Part shown: positions 9,501 to 22,240 of the stretch, piece after piece | How positions within the stretch are numbered: position 1 is the stretch's first letter | Layout: each line of letters opens with the position of its first letter | Assembly (NCBI GenBank): GCA_019359505.1 | Contig: JAHHHD010000007.1 | Coordinates: forward strand, 62,001-126,000 | Source: Drouetiella hepatica Uher 2000/2452 | GTDB taxonomy: Bacteria > Cyanobacteriota > Cyanobacteriia > Elainellales > Elainellaceae | Length of the DNA stretch: 64,000 bases | Reading direction: 5' to 3' | Program-made: the position numbers and the translations under genes | Notes under the pieces: model-generated | What the model saw: the letters and a program-made list of their open reading frames with translations, nothing else | Told to the model about the DNA's origin: nothing | Database searches by the model: none

Positions 9501-10247
9501 AATCAGCTCTTTTTCAACAATCCGAAACTTCTCTTCCCGCTCTTTGACAGCATCTAGCTTGTCTTTTGCCTGGTGAATTTTGCGATCGAATGCGCCTACG
9601 CCTGCCAATTCATCGATAATCTCGCGTCGCTCTCGCGGATTCATAGAAATAATGCTGGTGACATCTCCCTGCAGCACGACATTGTAGCCTTCGGGATAGA
9701 TTCGCAGCTTGTGAAGCTGTTCGTGCAGCTCAGTTAGAGTACAGGATTGGTCGTTGATAAAATAGTTAGAGGTGTAGGTTCCTTGCTGGGTGACACGCAG
9801 CTTACGGGTGACTGTCCATTCACGCAGGAGTTCAGCGGGCGCTGGAGGAGTTGCGCCATTGCCTGATGCTTGTCGCTCAGCATCTTGATCATGCGTCCAA
9901 TCTGAGCTTTCGGCTGCCTCGTCTTCTGCTCTATTTTGGTCATTCTGATCGTGACCCTCTTGATCCTGGCTATCGATCGCCTCCCCTAGGTCAAACGTCA
10001 CCGTTACGCTAGCTTCAACGGTCGATTTTCCTCGACTCGTTTGGTTCTGGTTCACCAAGTCAGGAAGACGCTCAGCCCGCATTCCTTTGGAGCTGGAAAG
10101 CCCAAGGGCAAACAGCAGCGCATCCAAAATATTGGACTTGCCGGAGCCATTGGGACCGGAAACCACTGTAAACCCTGGCAGCAAGGGAACCTGCGTTGTG
10201 CCGCCAAAGGATTTGAAGTGAGTGAGTTCAACGCGCTTGATGTACAC
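6555..10247 (-). CDS. smc: Chromosome segregation ATPase SMC
   Basis: SMC condenses and segregates the chromosome together with the ScpA and ScpB partners. The architecture is complete over 1230 residues. The N-terminal head has Walker A GPNGSGKSN at residues 31-39. A long Gln/Glu-rich coiled coil leads to a hinge at about 540-690 (including LSGICGLVAQLGRV and RGGRATFLPLNKI). A second coiled coil ends in the C-terminal head with signature SGGEKSL and Walker B FYAFDEVDMFLDG. One oddity is an acidic, hydrophilic insert of roughly 45 residues (about 90-135) in the N-terminal head. Another is the very high glutamine content of the arms. The gene lies downstream of apcE on the same strand but behind a strong terminator, so it should have its own promoter in the 263-bp gap. 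Confidence 0.97.
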   Translation of the reverse strand: MYIKRVELTHFKSFGGTTQVPLLPGFTVVSGPNGSGKSNILDALLFALGLSSSKGMRAERLPDLVNQNQTSRGKSTVEASVTVTFDLGEAIDSQDQEGHDQNDQNRAEDEAAESSDWTHDQDAERQASGNGATPPAPAELLREWTVTRKLRVTQQGTYTSNYFINDQSCTLTELHEQLHKLRIYPEGYNVVLQGDVTSIISMNPRERREIIDELAGVGAFDRKIHQAKDKLDAVKEREEKFRIVEKELIAQRDRLAQDRLKAEKYQRLKLELQAKSQWESVLLWRAQEQQVRQMQAQIEAGDRTHAELNTQLIALNQVIQAAIVELEQLNAKVKALGEDELLAFQSTLATREAELRQVQRQEQDLATAQAEIAVAIDRTQREIQEQVQQVQRLSQESQSVETQDLARLRSDRDQAKQSLDRQREAATAIAAASDAWVQEQAAVRHQMETLLQALEPQRTEQAKLQERVEQLRQKIQEQNEGVQAIAQEAATKQGQYTQVVGTLSASLQQVDSCQKSLTSAEQELQIQQETQTRLLQEQRDKQRQLDKLEAQAQAIQESQGTGVIEVLQRAKLSGICGLVAQLGRVEPQYQLALEIAAGARLSYLVVEDDRVAAAGIQTLKQQRGGRATFLPLNKIRASHFTPIPAWNRPDGFVDYAVNLIECDDRYQDVFSYVFGNTVVFSSLQAARKEMGQYRIITLDGELLETSGAMTGGSISTRQGTLHFGTVESGESSEAIALRDRLHELDRILTRCQQAIADAVVAVKTRSQALIEARQQHREVQMSAEQIQAQIVSFTAQEGQLRTQLSQNMQEFSTAQQRLQSLEQDLPRQESELQRQRQILTDLEQSQTHSEWQQIQAAIRAQESQLSDRQLALQSAEQRLQDLKNQQQRFQEKVEQSQQRLKEYRTQQTAQLNQTSTLSDQRSALTHQITQIQVSLAALEQTLASEKQERDRAERQLREQQTQQQQLEWQLQKLLETQQTRRQELIALQEQLTAQQAELPDPLPEIPEEVKDLGTLQHELRSLQKRLQAMEPVNMLALEEYDRTQARLEELSQKLGTLDEERTELLLRIENFTTLRQRAFKEAFDAVNENFQTIFAELSDGDGYLQLDDPHDPFGSGLNLVAHPKGKPVRRLASMSGGEKSLTALSFIFALQRYRPSPFYAFDEVDMFLDGANVERLARMIKHQTQQAQFIVVSLRRPMIEAAERTIGVTQARGAYTQVLGLNLQPQSASV

Positions 10248-10420
10248 TCGGCTACAACTAAAGTTAGTACAAATATACTGAGTATTTTAAACCTTGGCAA
10301 GCTCAGTGTTTGCTGGGTTCCTAAAATTTTCACAGCTACCCCGGAATCATATAAGCAAATTCAGATTTTGGCGCAGGATTGGAGTAGCGATCGCTTTCCC
10401 AAAACTCCATCCAGATCCTA

Positions 10421-10470
10421 CAAAAAATCCCTCTGATCCGCTTGCAGGTCGCCAGCTAATCAGAGGGATT
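10421..10470 (-). terminator. Rho-independent terminator of apcE
   Basis: On the minus strand, AATCCCTCTGAT and its exact complement ATCAGAGGGATT form a 12-bp stem that is followed directly by a run of Ts. A smaller hairpin (AAGCTGC/GCAGCTT, 10473-10494) lies between it and the apcE stop codon. This should separate the highly expressed apcE from smc. Confidence 0.85.
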
Positions 10471-10510
10471 CAAAGCTGCAATTTGTGGCAGCTTATCCGC
10501 AGCCTATCGT

Positions 10511-14403
<3,893 letters not shown>

Positions 14404-14907
14404 GTGAATTCGCCAGATCCCTCTCTCGAAACCGCAGCCGAATCAAGCTCCAATCCGCAGGTGCCCGTGACAGGTAATACTGCGACAGCGCAACCTGTAG
14501 AAGTGCAGTCTGTAGGGGTGGCGATCGTGCTCTCCCCAGAGCCAGACGCATCCATGGAGGAGTATTTCCAGCTACAGGAAAAGCTGCTGAGTCTGACACT
14601 AATCCTGACAGGGATTATCTTTTTCTCCGTTTGGATTTTTTATTCACTTAATATTGCGCTTAATTACCTGCTTGGAGCGTGCACAGGTGTGGTTTACTTG
14701 AGGATGTTGGCAAGAAATGTTGCGCAGCTTGGTAGGCAAAGAAAGCAGTTGGGCAGCTCCCGACTCGCCGTCCTGATTGGGGTGATTATCGTAGCTTCTC
14801 AATTGCATGAGCTGCAAATCATACCCATTTTTCTAGGATTCCTTACCTACAAGGCAGCGATCATTTTCTATATGCTGCAAACGACAATCTTACCTGATTC
14901 CCAATAG
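14404..14907 (+). CDS. atp1: ATP synthase protein I (Atp1), assembly factor
   Basis: Atp1 is a small membrane protein that heads cyanobacterial atp operons and is thought to help assemble the c-ring. About four hydrophobic segments are visible, for example [21 protein letters not shown] and [14 protein letters not shown]. The family-like part begins near [12 protein letters not shown]. With the GTG at 14404 the protein is 167 residues with a polar, probably disordered, N-terminal extension of 50. Starting at the ATG at 14554 would give 117 residues, closer to a typical size. Neither start has a clear Shine-Dalgarno sequence, so the start is unsure. It precedes the subunit a gene by 49 bp. Confidence 0.85.
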   Translation: MNSPDPSLETAAESSSNPQVPVTGNTATAQPVEVQSVGVAIVLSPEPDASMEEYFQLQEKLLSLTLILTGIIFFSVWIFYSLNIALNYLLGACTGVVYLRMLARNVAQLGRQRKQLGSSRLAVLIGVIIVASQLHELQIIPIFLGFLTYKAAIIFYMLQTTILPDSQ

Positions 14908-14956
14908 TTTCAGGATATCCTAGCACTCCTTTAAGATTCTGGGAATTTTTCTTCGC

Positions 14957-15715
14957 ATGGAAACGTTGAACGCTTTCACTACCTTCAATGCCTTCCCGCT
15001 GGCCGAGCTAGAGGTGGGCAAGCAGTTTTATTGGCACTTGGGCAATCTGGAAATTCATGGTCAGATTTTGCTGACTTCCTGGTTCGTCATTGGGGTGCTG
15101 GTGATTGCCTCCATTTTGGCAACGCGCAAAATCCAGCTAGTTCCGGCGGGTACCCAGAACTTGATGGAGTATGCGCTAGAATTCATCCGGGATTTGACCA
15201 AGACGCAAATTGGTGAAAAGGAATATCGACCTTGGGTTCCTTTCATTGGTACGCTGTTCTTGTTCATTTTCATCAGCAACTGGTCAGGTGCACTGATTCC
15301 CTGGAAGCTGATTCGGATTCCAGAGGGGGAACTGGCTGCTCCTACAGGCGATATCAATACGACGATCGCCTTAGCACTGCTCACCTCCCTGGCATATTTC
15401 TACGCGGGCTTCAAAAAGAAGGGTCTAGGCTACTTTGGCAACTATGTGCAGCCCGTCGCCTTTATGTTGCCGTTCAAAATTATTGAAGATTTCACTAAGC
15501 CGCTTTCCCTAAGCTTTCGTCTGTTTGGCAACATCCTGGCAGATGAACTGGTGGTAGCGGTGCTGGTTCTCCTGGTTCCCCTATTTATTCCGCTGCCCGT
15601 TATGGCGTTGGGCTTGTTTACGAGCGCGATCCAAGCACTGATTTTTGCGACGCTGGCGGCTTCTTACATTGGGGAAGCCATGGAGGATCACGGTGAAGGG
15701 CACGAGGAGCATTAA
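14957..15715 (+). CDS. atpB: ATP synthase subunit a
   Basis: Subunit a of the membrane Fo sector forms the two proton half-channels against the c-ring. The gene is named atpI in cyanobacterial usage. The 252-residue protein has several hydrophobic segments. The essential arginine lies in the conserved [18 protein letters not shown] helix, and the following segment ([15 protein letters not shown]) matches the last helix of the family. A C-terminal [10 protein letters not shown] tail is typical of cyanobacteria. It is second in the operon, with 174 bp before the c-subunit gene, a gap that commonly carries expression signals for the abundant c subunit. Confidence 0.97.
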   Translation: METLNAFTTFNAFPLAELEVGKQFYWHLGNLEIHGQILLTSWFVIGVLVIASILATRKIQLVPAGTQNLMEYALEFIRDLTKTQIGEKEYRPWVPFIGTLFLFIFISNWSGALIPWKLIRIPEGELAAPTGDINTTIALALLTSLAYFYAGFKKKGLGYFGNYVQPVAFMLPFKIIEDFTKPLSLSFRLFGNILADELVVAVLVLLVPLFIPLPVMALGLFTSAIQALIFATLAASYIGEAMEDHGEGHEEH

Positions 15716-15856
15716 TCTCTTTTGAGATTGGCTTTCGCGGGATAGTATCCCTTGTCCCTGAGTGTTTCGGCTGCTAGATGTGCTCATCCGAGCGTCTGCA
15801 CCCTGAAACTGTATGCAGCGTGAAAACGCTTGCTGACGCTGATAACGTTCGTTTGA

Positions 15857-16135
<279 letters not shown>

Positions 16136-16146
16136 CGATCTTTGGT

Positions 16147-16176
16147 TGTGGAGGTGCTGTACGCAGCGCCTCCACA
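16147..16176 (+). promoter_or_regulatory. Stem-loop after the c-subunit gene
   Basis: TGTGGAGG with CCTCCACA, extended by an inner TGCTG/GCAGC region, forms a near-continuous 14-bp stem 11 bp after the atpE stop. No T-run follows. It is more likely to mark mRNA processing or 3' protection of the c-subunit message than to be a full terminator. This is inference. Confidence 0.6.
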
Positions 16177-16252
16177 GTGCTAAGCGCGATCCCTTATTTT
16201 TGATCCTTCCACTTGTTGTTTAACCCCTCCAGTGTCAAGGGGGTAACTAAAT

Positions 16253-16741
16253 ATGATTCATTCAACAATCCTGCTGGCGGCTGAAGCGGCGGCAGAGGGC
16301 AAGGGTGGGCTGTTCGACATTGATGCGACCCTACCCATCATGGCGATTCAGTTTTTAGTGCTGGTTGCTGTCCTCAACGCTTTGTTCTACAAGCCAATCG
16401 GCAAGGCAATTGACGATCGAGATGCCCTCATCCGCTCCAATCAAGCTGATGCTAAAGAACGGCTTGCTAAGGCTGAAGCCATGGCAAGGCAGTATGAGCA
16501 GGAGCTAGCTGATACCCGTCGTCAGGCGCAAAAGGTGATTGCTGATGCTCAGGCTGATGCGCAGCAAACCGCCTCTCAACAGATGGCGGCTGTGCAGCAA
16601 GAGGCTCAGCTACAGCGTGAGCAAGTGCAGGTGCAGTTAGACCAGCAGAAGCAAGAGGCTATGCAGTCTTTGGAACAGCAGGTAGACGCTCTGAGTCGGC
16701 AAATCTTGGAAAAGCTCTTGGGCGCACAGGCGGTTGGCTAG
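16253..16741 (+). CDS. atpG: ATP synthase subunit b' (second b-type stalk subunit)
   Basis: Subunit b' of the peripheral stalk, found in photosynthetic organisms, pairs with subunit b. The 162-residue protein has one N-terminal membrane helix ([20 protein letters not shown], residues ~25-45), then a long charged coiled coil rich in Ala, Gln and Glu. Its position between the c and b genes is the standard cyanobacterial order. The name atpG follows cyanobacterial usage; in E. coli atpG means gamma. Confidence 0.95.
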   Translation: MIHSTILLAAEAAAEGKGGLFDIDATLPIMAIQFLVLVAVLNALFYKPIGKAIDDRDALIRSNQADAKERLAKAEAMARQYEQELADTRRQAQKVIADAQADAQQTASQQMAAVQQEAQLQREQVQVQLDQQKQEAMQSLEQQVDALSRQILEKLLGAQAVG

Positions 16742-16803
16742 TTAGGCGAGATAGCTACAGGCAAAGCTACTTTTGAGACGAGAGTTATGGTGAGATAGGA
16801 ATT

Positions 16804-17352
16804 ATGGAGAGCTTCATTTTACTGGCTGCTAAGACGGCAGAAGTTGCTGAAACAGCAGAGAGGGGAGGGTTCGGGCTGAACTTCAATCTTCTTGAATCTA
16901 ACATTATCAACCTGGCTATTATCATTGGTGTGCTGATTTATTTTGGTCGAGGCTTCTTGGGTAAAACCCTTTCGGAGCGGCGATCGAAAATTGAAGAAGC
17001 TATCAAAGATGCTGAGCAGCGGAAGCAGAAGGCGGCGGCGGCATTGGCAGATCAGCAGCAGAAGCTGGCTCAGGCGCAGACCGAGGCGGCTCGAATTCGC
17101 TCTGAAGCTGAAGGACGGGCTGAGGCAGTCAGGGGTGAGGTTCTCGCTCAGGCGCAGACGGACATTGAGCGGATGAGAGCTTCTGCGGCTCAGGATCTGA
17201 ATACGCAGCAGGAGAAAATTATCAGCGAAGTGCGGCAGCGGATTGCGGCACTGGCGGTTCAACGGGCTGAGTCTCAATTGCGATCGGGTCTGGATCCAGA
17301 GACTCAGCAGCAGTTGATTGAGCGCAGCATAGCCACAATAGGAGGAAGCTGA
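16804..17352 (+). CDS. atpF: ATP synthase subunit b
   Basis: The second peripheral-stalk subunit has 182 residues, with a single hydrophobic helix (about 30-50, INLAIIIGVLIYFGRGF). A coiled coil with Ala/Gln/Arg-rich heptads runs to the C-terminus. The N-terminal SFILLAAKTAE resembles the processed leader seen in other cyanobacterial b subunits. Its stop codon overlaps the start of the delta gene by one base, which indicates translational coupling. Confidence 0.95.
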   Translation: MESFILLAAKTAEVAETAERGGFGLNFNLLESNIINLAIIIGVLIYFGRGFLGKTLSERRSKIEEAIKDAEQRKQKAAAALADQQQKLAQAQTEAARIRSEAEGRAEAVRGEVLAQAQTDIERMRASAAQDLNTQQEKIISEVRQRIAALAVQRAESQLRSGLDPETQQQLIERSIATIGGS

Positions 17353-17903
17353 TGAAGTCTAGTCTAGTTTCCGGTGAAATTGCTGAGCCTTATGCTCAGG
17401 CGCTGATGTCATTAGCGCAGTCGAGCAATCAGGTCGATCGCATTGGTGAAGACGTTAGCTCAGTGCTGTCAGTGCTGTCTGAATCTCAGGATCTCAGAAC
17501 CTGCTTGTCTAGCCCCTTGTTTGAAGCGGACGTGAAGAAGCGAGTGATCCGGCAGGTCATGGGCGATCAGCTTCATGCCTACACGCTCAACTTCATTCTG
17601 CTGTTGGTCGATCGCGGTCGCATTGTCTTCGTCGAAGATATCTTCCGGCAGTTTCAGGTGTTGCTACGTCAGCTCCGCAGAGCCGTCCTCGCAGAGGTGA
17701 CTTCAGCGGTCGCGCTGAGCGAAGAGCAGCAAAACGGAATTCGCCAGAAGGTTCTAAGCATGACTCAGTCAGAGCAGGTTGAGCTAGAGCTTACCGTCGA
17801 TCCTGATCTGATGGGTGGAGTCATTATTAAGGTTGGCTCTCAGGTAGTGGATGCCAGTCTGCAGACTCAGCTTCGCCGAATTGGGATGAAGCTAGGGGCT
17901 TAA
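17352..17903 (+). CDS. atpH: ATP synthase subunit delta
   Basis: Delta (atpD in cyanobacterial naming) joins the peripheral stalk to the top of the F1 hexamer. The 183 residues match the family, with an N-terminal helical domain (AEPYAQALMSLAQ) and the C-terminal motif DPDLMGGVIIKVGSQVVDAS. The gene starts on the last base of the b-subunit stop codon, and the alpha gene follows after 63 bp. Confidence 0.96.
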   Translation: MKSSLVSGEIAEPYAQALMSLAQSSNQVDRIGEDVSSVLSVLSESQDLRTCLSSPLFEADVKKRVIRQVMGDQLHAYTLNFILLLVDRGRIVFVEDIFRQFQVLLRQLRRAVLAEVTSAVALSEEQQNGIRQKVLSMTQSEQVELELTVDPDLMGGVIIKVGSQVVDASLQTQLRRIGMKLGA

Positions 17904-17966
17904 TATTCGAGATTTAGCGCTACAGATACTCCTTGTCCTCCATTTTTCAATTAGAGAGAACGACAG

Positions 17967-19487
17967 ATGTCAATCAGTATTAGACCTGACGAAATTAGTA
18001 GCATCATTCGCCAGCAGATCGAGCAATACGATCAGGACGTGAAAACCACGAATGTGGGTACCGTCCTGCAAGTTGGGGACGGGATTGCCCGTGTCTACGG
18101 TCTGGAACAGGCGATGTCTGGAGAGCTGCTGGAATTTGAAGATGGTACAGTCGGAATCGCCCTGAACCTGGAAGAAGACAACGTTGGCGTGGTGCTGATG
18201 GGCACAGGCTTGGGAATTCAGGAAGGTAGTTCTGTGACTTCCACTGGCAAGATTGCCTCGATTCCGGTGGGTGATGCCATGATTGGACGCGTGGTGGATG
18301 CTTTGGCACGTCCGCTAGACGGCAAGGGTGATGTGGTTTCTTCCGAGAGCCGCCTGATTGAGTCTCCGGCTCCTGGAATTATTGAGCGGAAATCGGTCTA
18401 TGAGCCGATGCAGACCGGAATTACGGCGATCGATGCCATGATTCCTATTGGTCGGGGTCAGCGAGAGTTGATCATTGGCGATCGCCAAACGGGCAAGACA
18501 ACGATCGCGGTAGATACGATCCTCAACCAGAAGAGTGAGAACGTTATCTGCGTTTATGTGGCGATTGGTCAGAAGGCTTCTACGGTAGCTCAGGTCGTTG
18601 AAACCCTGCGAGAAAAGGGCGCCTTGGACTACACGATCATTGTCGCGGCAAACGCTAATGACCCGGCAGCTCTTCAGTATTTGGCTCCTTACACGGGTGC
18701 AACCCTGGCTGAGTACTTCATGTATAAGGGTCGGCATACGCTGGTGATTTACGATGACTTGTCGAAGCAGGCGCAGGCGTATCGCCAAATGTCGCTGCTG
18801 CTACGTCGTCCGCCCGGTCGTGAAGCCTATCCCGGCGACGTGTTCTACCTCCACTCTCGCTTGCTAGAGCGGGCAGCAAAGCTTAGCCCTGAGCTGGGTG
18901 AAGGCAGTATGACGGCTCTACCGATCGTCGAAACCCAGGCGGGTGACGTGTCGGCCTATATCCCAACTAACGTCATTTCCATCACTGACGGTCAGATCTT
19001 CTTAACCTCCAGCTTGTTCAACTCAGGTCAGCGTCCGGCGGTTAACCCTGGTATCTCGGTGTCTCGCGTGGGTTCTGCTGCGCAGACCAAGGCAATGAAG
19101 AAAGTTGCGGGTAAGGTAAAGCTGGAGCTAGCGCAGTTTGACGAGCTTCAAGCCTTTGCTCAGTTCGCTTCTGACCTAGATCAAACGACGCGGAATCAGC
19201 TGTCTCGCGGTCAGCGACTGCGGGAGATTCTCAAGCAGCCTCAGTATTCACCGCTGTCAGTGGGTGAACAGGTGGCGATCATTTACTCTGGCATTAATGG
19301 TCACCTTGACGAATTGCCCGTTGAGAAGGTTACGGCGTATACCCAAGAGCTACGCAGCTATCTGAAAAACAGCAAGCCCAAGTACATGGAAATTATGACC
19401 ACTCAGAAGGTTCTGAGTGAAGAAGCGGAGGGTCTGCTGAAGGAAGCGATCGCTGAAGTGAAAAAGACGATGTTGGCTTCTGCCTAA
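17967..19487 (+). CDS. atpA: ATP synthase subunit alpha
   Basis: Alpha is the regulatory nucleotide-binding subunit of F1. The 506-residue sequence has the Walker A motif GDRQTGKT near residue 170. It also has [27 protein letters not shown] and the conserved SRVGSAAQ arginine-finger region near residue 370. Length and motifs are standard. A ribosome-binding site, AGAGAG, precedes the ATG. The beta and epsilon subunits are encoded outside the window, as is normal for cyanobacteria. Confidence 0.98.
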   Translation: MSISIRPDEISSIIRQQIEQYDQDVKTTNVGTVLQVGDGIARVYGLEQAMSGELLEFEDGTVGIALNLEEDNVGVVLMGTGLGIQEGSSVTSTGKIASIPVGDAMIGRVVDALARPLDGKGDVVSSESRLIESPAPGIIERKSVYEPMQTGITAIDAMIPIGRGQRELIIGDRQTGKTTIAVDTILNQKSENVICVYVAIGQKASTVAQVVETLREKGALDYTIIVAANANDPAALQYLAPYTGATLAEYFMYKGRHTLVIYDDLSKQAQAYRQMSLLLRRPPGREAYPGDVFYLHSRLLERAAKLSPELGEGSMTALPIVETQAGDVSAYIPTNVISITDGQIFLTSSLFNSGQRPAVNPGISVSRVGSAAQTKAMKKVAGKVKLELAQFDELQAFAQFASDLDQTTRNQLSRGQRLREILKQPQYSPLSVGEQVAIIYSGINGHLDELPVEKVTAYTQELRSYLKNSKPKYMEIMTTQKVLSEEAEGLLKEAIAEVKKTMLASA

Positions 19488-19496
19488 GAGAGTCTA

Positions 19497-19531
19497 GGAG
19501 CTAGTGGCGGCATTTGCTGCCCTAGCTCCCT
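19497..19531 (+). promoter_or_regulatory. Stem-loop between the alpha and gamma genes
   Basis: GGAGCTAG and CTAGCTCC, with a further GGC/GCC pairing inside, form a hairpin in the 74-bp gap between atpA and the gamma gene. It sits inside the operon and lacks a long T-run, so RNA processing is more likely than termination. Confidence 0.5.
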
Positions 19532-19561
19532 CGTTTTCCTGTTCTTCTATTCTTTTCATTT

Positions 19562-20512
19562 ATGCCTAACTTAAAGGAAATTCGCGATCGCATTCAGTCG
19601 GTCAAAAATACGCGAAAGATTACGGAAGCAATGCGGCTCGTGGCGGCAGCAAAGGTGCGCCGCGCTCAGGAGCAGGTAACGGCAACGCGTCCCTTTGCCG
19701 ATCGTCTAGCTCAGGTGCTTTACGGCTTGCAGTCTCGCCTCAAGTTTGAGGAAGCCGACTTGCCTCTGCTGAAAAAGCGTCAGGTGAAGACAGTGGGTTT
19801 GCTGGTGGTGTCGGGCGATCGCGGTCTATGCGGTGGCTATAATGCCAGCGTCATCAAGCGCGTGGAAATCCGCATTAAAGAATTAAAGGATGCAGGGCTA
19901 GATTACCAGCTGGTGCTGATTGGGCGGAAGGCGATTCAGTATTTTCAGCGGCGGAATCAGCCGATCGCCGCGACTTTTGCCAATCTTAACCAGATTCCTT
20001 CTGCGGATGAGGCAGGGCAAATTGCGGACGAGCTGTTGTCCTTATTTCTCTCTGAGAAAGTGGACGATGTAGAGCTGATTTACACAAAGTTTGTTTCGTT
20101 GATTAGCTCTCGTCCCGTGATTCAGACTCTTCTGCCACTTGACCCGCAGGGCATTGAAAACGCTGATGACGAAATCTTCCGGTTGACCTCCAGAGATGGC
20201 AGCTTTCAGGTGGAACGGCAGAAAGTGGATGTTTCTGAATCTGACCCGCTGCCAAAAGACATGATTTTTGAGCAAGACCCGGTGCAGATTCTTGATGCGC
20301 TCCTGCCGCTGTACTTGAACAACCAGCTGTTGCGATCGCTGCAAGAAGCCTCTGCTAGCGAACTGGCAGCTCGGATGACAGCAATGAACAACGCTAGTGA
20401 AAATGCGAAAGAGTTGATCAAAACGCTGACGTTGTCTTACAACAAGGCGCGTCAGGCAGCCATTACTCAAGAAATTCTTGAGGTGGTTGGTGGTGCCGAA
20501 GCGCTGGGCTAA
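19562..20512 (+). CDS. atpC: ATP synthase subunit gamma
   Basis: Gamma is the rotating central shaft of F1 (atpC in cyanobacterial naming). The 316 residues include the N-terminal coiled-coil start [20 protein letters not shown] and the C-terminal helix ending in [20 protein letters not shown]. Between about residues 195 and 245 is the extra segment found in photosynthetic gamma subunits. The regulatory cysteine pair of chloroplasts is absent, as in other cyanobacteria. It is the last gene of the operon and is followed by a strong palindromic terminator. Confidence 0.97.
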   Translation: MPNLKEIRDRIQSVKNTRKITEAMRLVAAAKVRRAQEQVTATRPFADRLAQVLYGLQSRLKFEEADLPLLKKRQVKTVGLLVVSGDRGLCGGYNASVIKRVEIRIKELKDAGLDYQLVLIGRKAIQYFQRRNQPIAATFANLNQIPSADEAGQIADELLSLFLSEKVDDVELIYTKFVSLISSRPVIQTLLPLDPQGIENADDEIFRLTSRDGSFQVERQKVDVSESDPLPKDMIFEQDPVQILDALLPLYLNNQLLRSLQEASASELAARMTAMNNASENAKELIKTLTLSYNKARQAAITQEILEVVGGAEALG

Positions 20513-20520
20513 CTCATTTC

Positions 20521-20562
20521 CCACGAAAAAACCGCGCTGCTGGCAGCGCGGTTTTTTCGTGG
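20521..20562. terminator. Bidirectional terminator between atpC and the HlyD gene
   Basis: A perfect 20-bp inverted repeat with a two-base gap contains AAAAAACCGCGCTGC and its complement. GC-rich stem tips are flanked by A/T runs on both sides. It therefore forms a Rho-independent terminator on either strand for the two convergent operons. Confidence 0.93.
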
Positions 20563-20570
20563 AGGGCAGC

Positions 20571-22154
20571 CTAGCGTACGGTGCGGATGCTGTCGATCTT
20601 GCGGGTAAACATATCGGTAAAGATGCTCATGATCGTCCGTTTACGGGTAATGATGTTTGTGGTTACGGACATCCCAGACTGGAGCGGTACTTCCTTCCCG
20701 CTAACCGCTACATATTGTTTTTCCATCTCCACCCTAGCTGGGAAACGGGAGTAGGGATGAATTTGGTCAGGCGGCAAAGCATCAGAGCCAATATTGACCA
20801 GCTTGCCCTGAACATCGCCAAATTCGCTGAAAGGAAACGAATCTACCCGCACATCCACAGGCATTCCGGTCTTCACAAAACCAATATCCTGATTCGTAAT
20901 GTAGACTTCTGCAATTAGGTTGTTAGTTGGCACCACTTTCAGAATCGGCTCCGTGGTCGTTGCCACAAAACCCGGTCCTTTGGCCTGCAAGTCAAAGATT
21001 ACGCCATCGACCGGAGAACGTAGCTCTTGGTATTTAAGGGTTACGCCCGTCTCGCTCAGCCTGCTGTTAATATCAGAAATTTGATTTTCGTTATCGACGA
21101 TCGCCTTGTTTAACTGAGTATCTAGTGAGGCAAGCTGCTTGTCGTTTTCTGCCATTTTATTGCGCAGATCGTTGTCTGATAGCGCCATCGTGTTGGTCAT
21201 CCTTTGCTGAGCTTGGGCGATCGCAAACTCCAAGCGCTGCTTTTCTAAAATTTGCTTATCCACCTCAGCCTGAGACGCGATGACCTGCTGCTGTTGCCGG
21301 GTAACCTGCAGCCGCTGGATACCGCCTTCTTCTAGCAGCGTCGCCAAATCAGCGTAGACGCTTTTATCAATCTCCAACGTCTTTTTTGCAGACTCTAATT
21401 GAGAAATCGTTTGGTTGAGCTGCTCCTGCAACTGAGATGTTTCCAGACGAGCGGCGGCAGCTCTAGAGCTAGACTCCTGCAAGCCTGACTGAACGCGGGC
21501 AACCTGATCCGCCGCTAGCCCTGCGGTGGTGCCATTGAGCTGTGCCGTATACAGACGATTCTCATCAATTAAAGAGGCGCGATTGGCGGTCAACGACAAA
21601 ACTTCCGGCGGCAGCTTGAGCTGCTGTGCTTCAGTTAAGGTAGGAATGCTGGCTCCTGAGAGCTGCGATCGATAAAATCCATTTTGCCTTTGCAGCGAAT
21701 CTTTGACCTGCTGTAAGGACTGCTGCTGCGCCTCGGCTGCGGTGGGATCAAGCCGTGCTAGCAAATCTCCCTGCTTCACGGCTTGACCGTCTTTGACATA
21801 AATTTCTTTAATTACGCCACCTACAGGAGCCTGAACAGGCTGCACTTGCCCTTGGGGCTTCAGCTCTCCTTGTGCTGGAATAGCTTCCTCAATTTCAAAA
21901 ACACAAGCCCAAATAATCACGAAAGAGGTCACGCCCACAATTGCCCAGACAATCCCCTGCGACCATCGGTTTGTCTGCTGCAAAATGATAGGCTGATCAA
22001 AAACCTCTGTCCGATTAATCGGTTCAGGAGGTTCAGAAGGGGCGGAAACAGGCTTTTTGCCTAACGCTAGCTTGACTAAACCGCCAGCCTTAGCCTTGGT
22101 CGCCTTGCCATTAGAACCATTCTGAGCACCATTAGCGCCGTTGTGTCCATTCAT
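20571..22154 (-). CDS. HlyD-family membrane fusion protein
   Basis: This is the periplasmic adaptor of a type I secretion system, linking the inner-membrane ABC transporter to an outer-membrane TolC-type channel. The 527-residue protein has a polar cytoplasmic N-terminus and one membrane helix at about residues 65-90 (IVWAIVGVTSFVIIWACVF). A lipoyl-like half motif (PVGGVIKEIYVKDGQAVKQGDLLARLDP) follows. A long coiled-coil hairpin rich in Gln occupies about 130-380, and the second lipoyl half and beta-barrel come after it (LRSPVDGVIFDLQAKGPG). It is the third gene of a three-gene minus-strand operon, 86 bp after the transporter. No TolC homologue or secreted substrate gene is adjacent. Confidence 0.92.
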   Translation of the reverse strand: MNGHNGANGAQNGSNGKATKAKAGGLVKLALGKKPVSAPSEPPEPINRTEVFDQPIILQQTNRWSQGIVWAIVGVTSFVIIWACVFEIEEAIPAQGELKPQGQVQPVQAPVGGVIKEIYVKDGQAVKQGDLLARLDPTAAEAQQQSLQQVKDSLQRQNGFYRSQLSGASIPTLTEAQQLKLPPEVLSLTANRASLIDENRLYTAQLNGTTAGLAADQVARVQSGLQESSSRAAAARLETSQLQEQLNQTISQLESAKKTLEIDKSVYADLATLLEEGGIQRLQVTRQQQQVIASQAEVDKQILEKQRLEFAIAQAQQRMTNTMALSDNDLRNKMAENDKQLASLDTQLNKAIVDNENQISDINSRLSETGVTLKYQELRSPVDGVIFDLQAKGPGFVATTTEPILKVVPTNNLIAEVYITNQDIGFVKTGMPVDVRVDSFPFSEFGDVQGKLVNIGSDALPPDQIHPYSRFPARVEMEKQYVAVSGKEVPLQSGMSVTTNIITRKRTIMSIFTDMFTRKIDSIRTVR

Positions 22155-22240
22155 AGGGGGGATTCCTTCGTCAGTGAGGATTTTAGCGGAGATTGTTAGG
22201 TTGGATTGAGGTAGAGTGCTGAATGGGGTTCCAGAACAGG

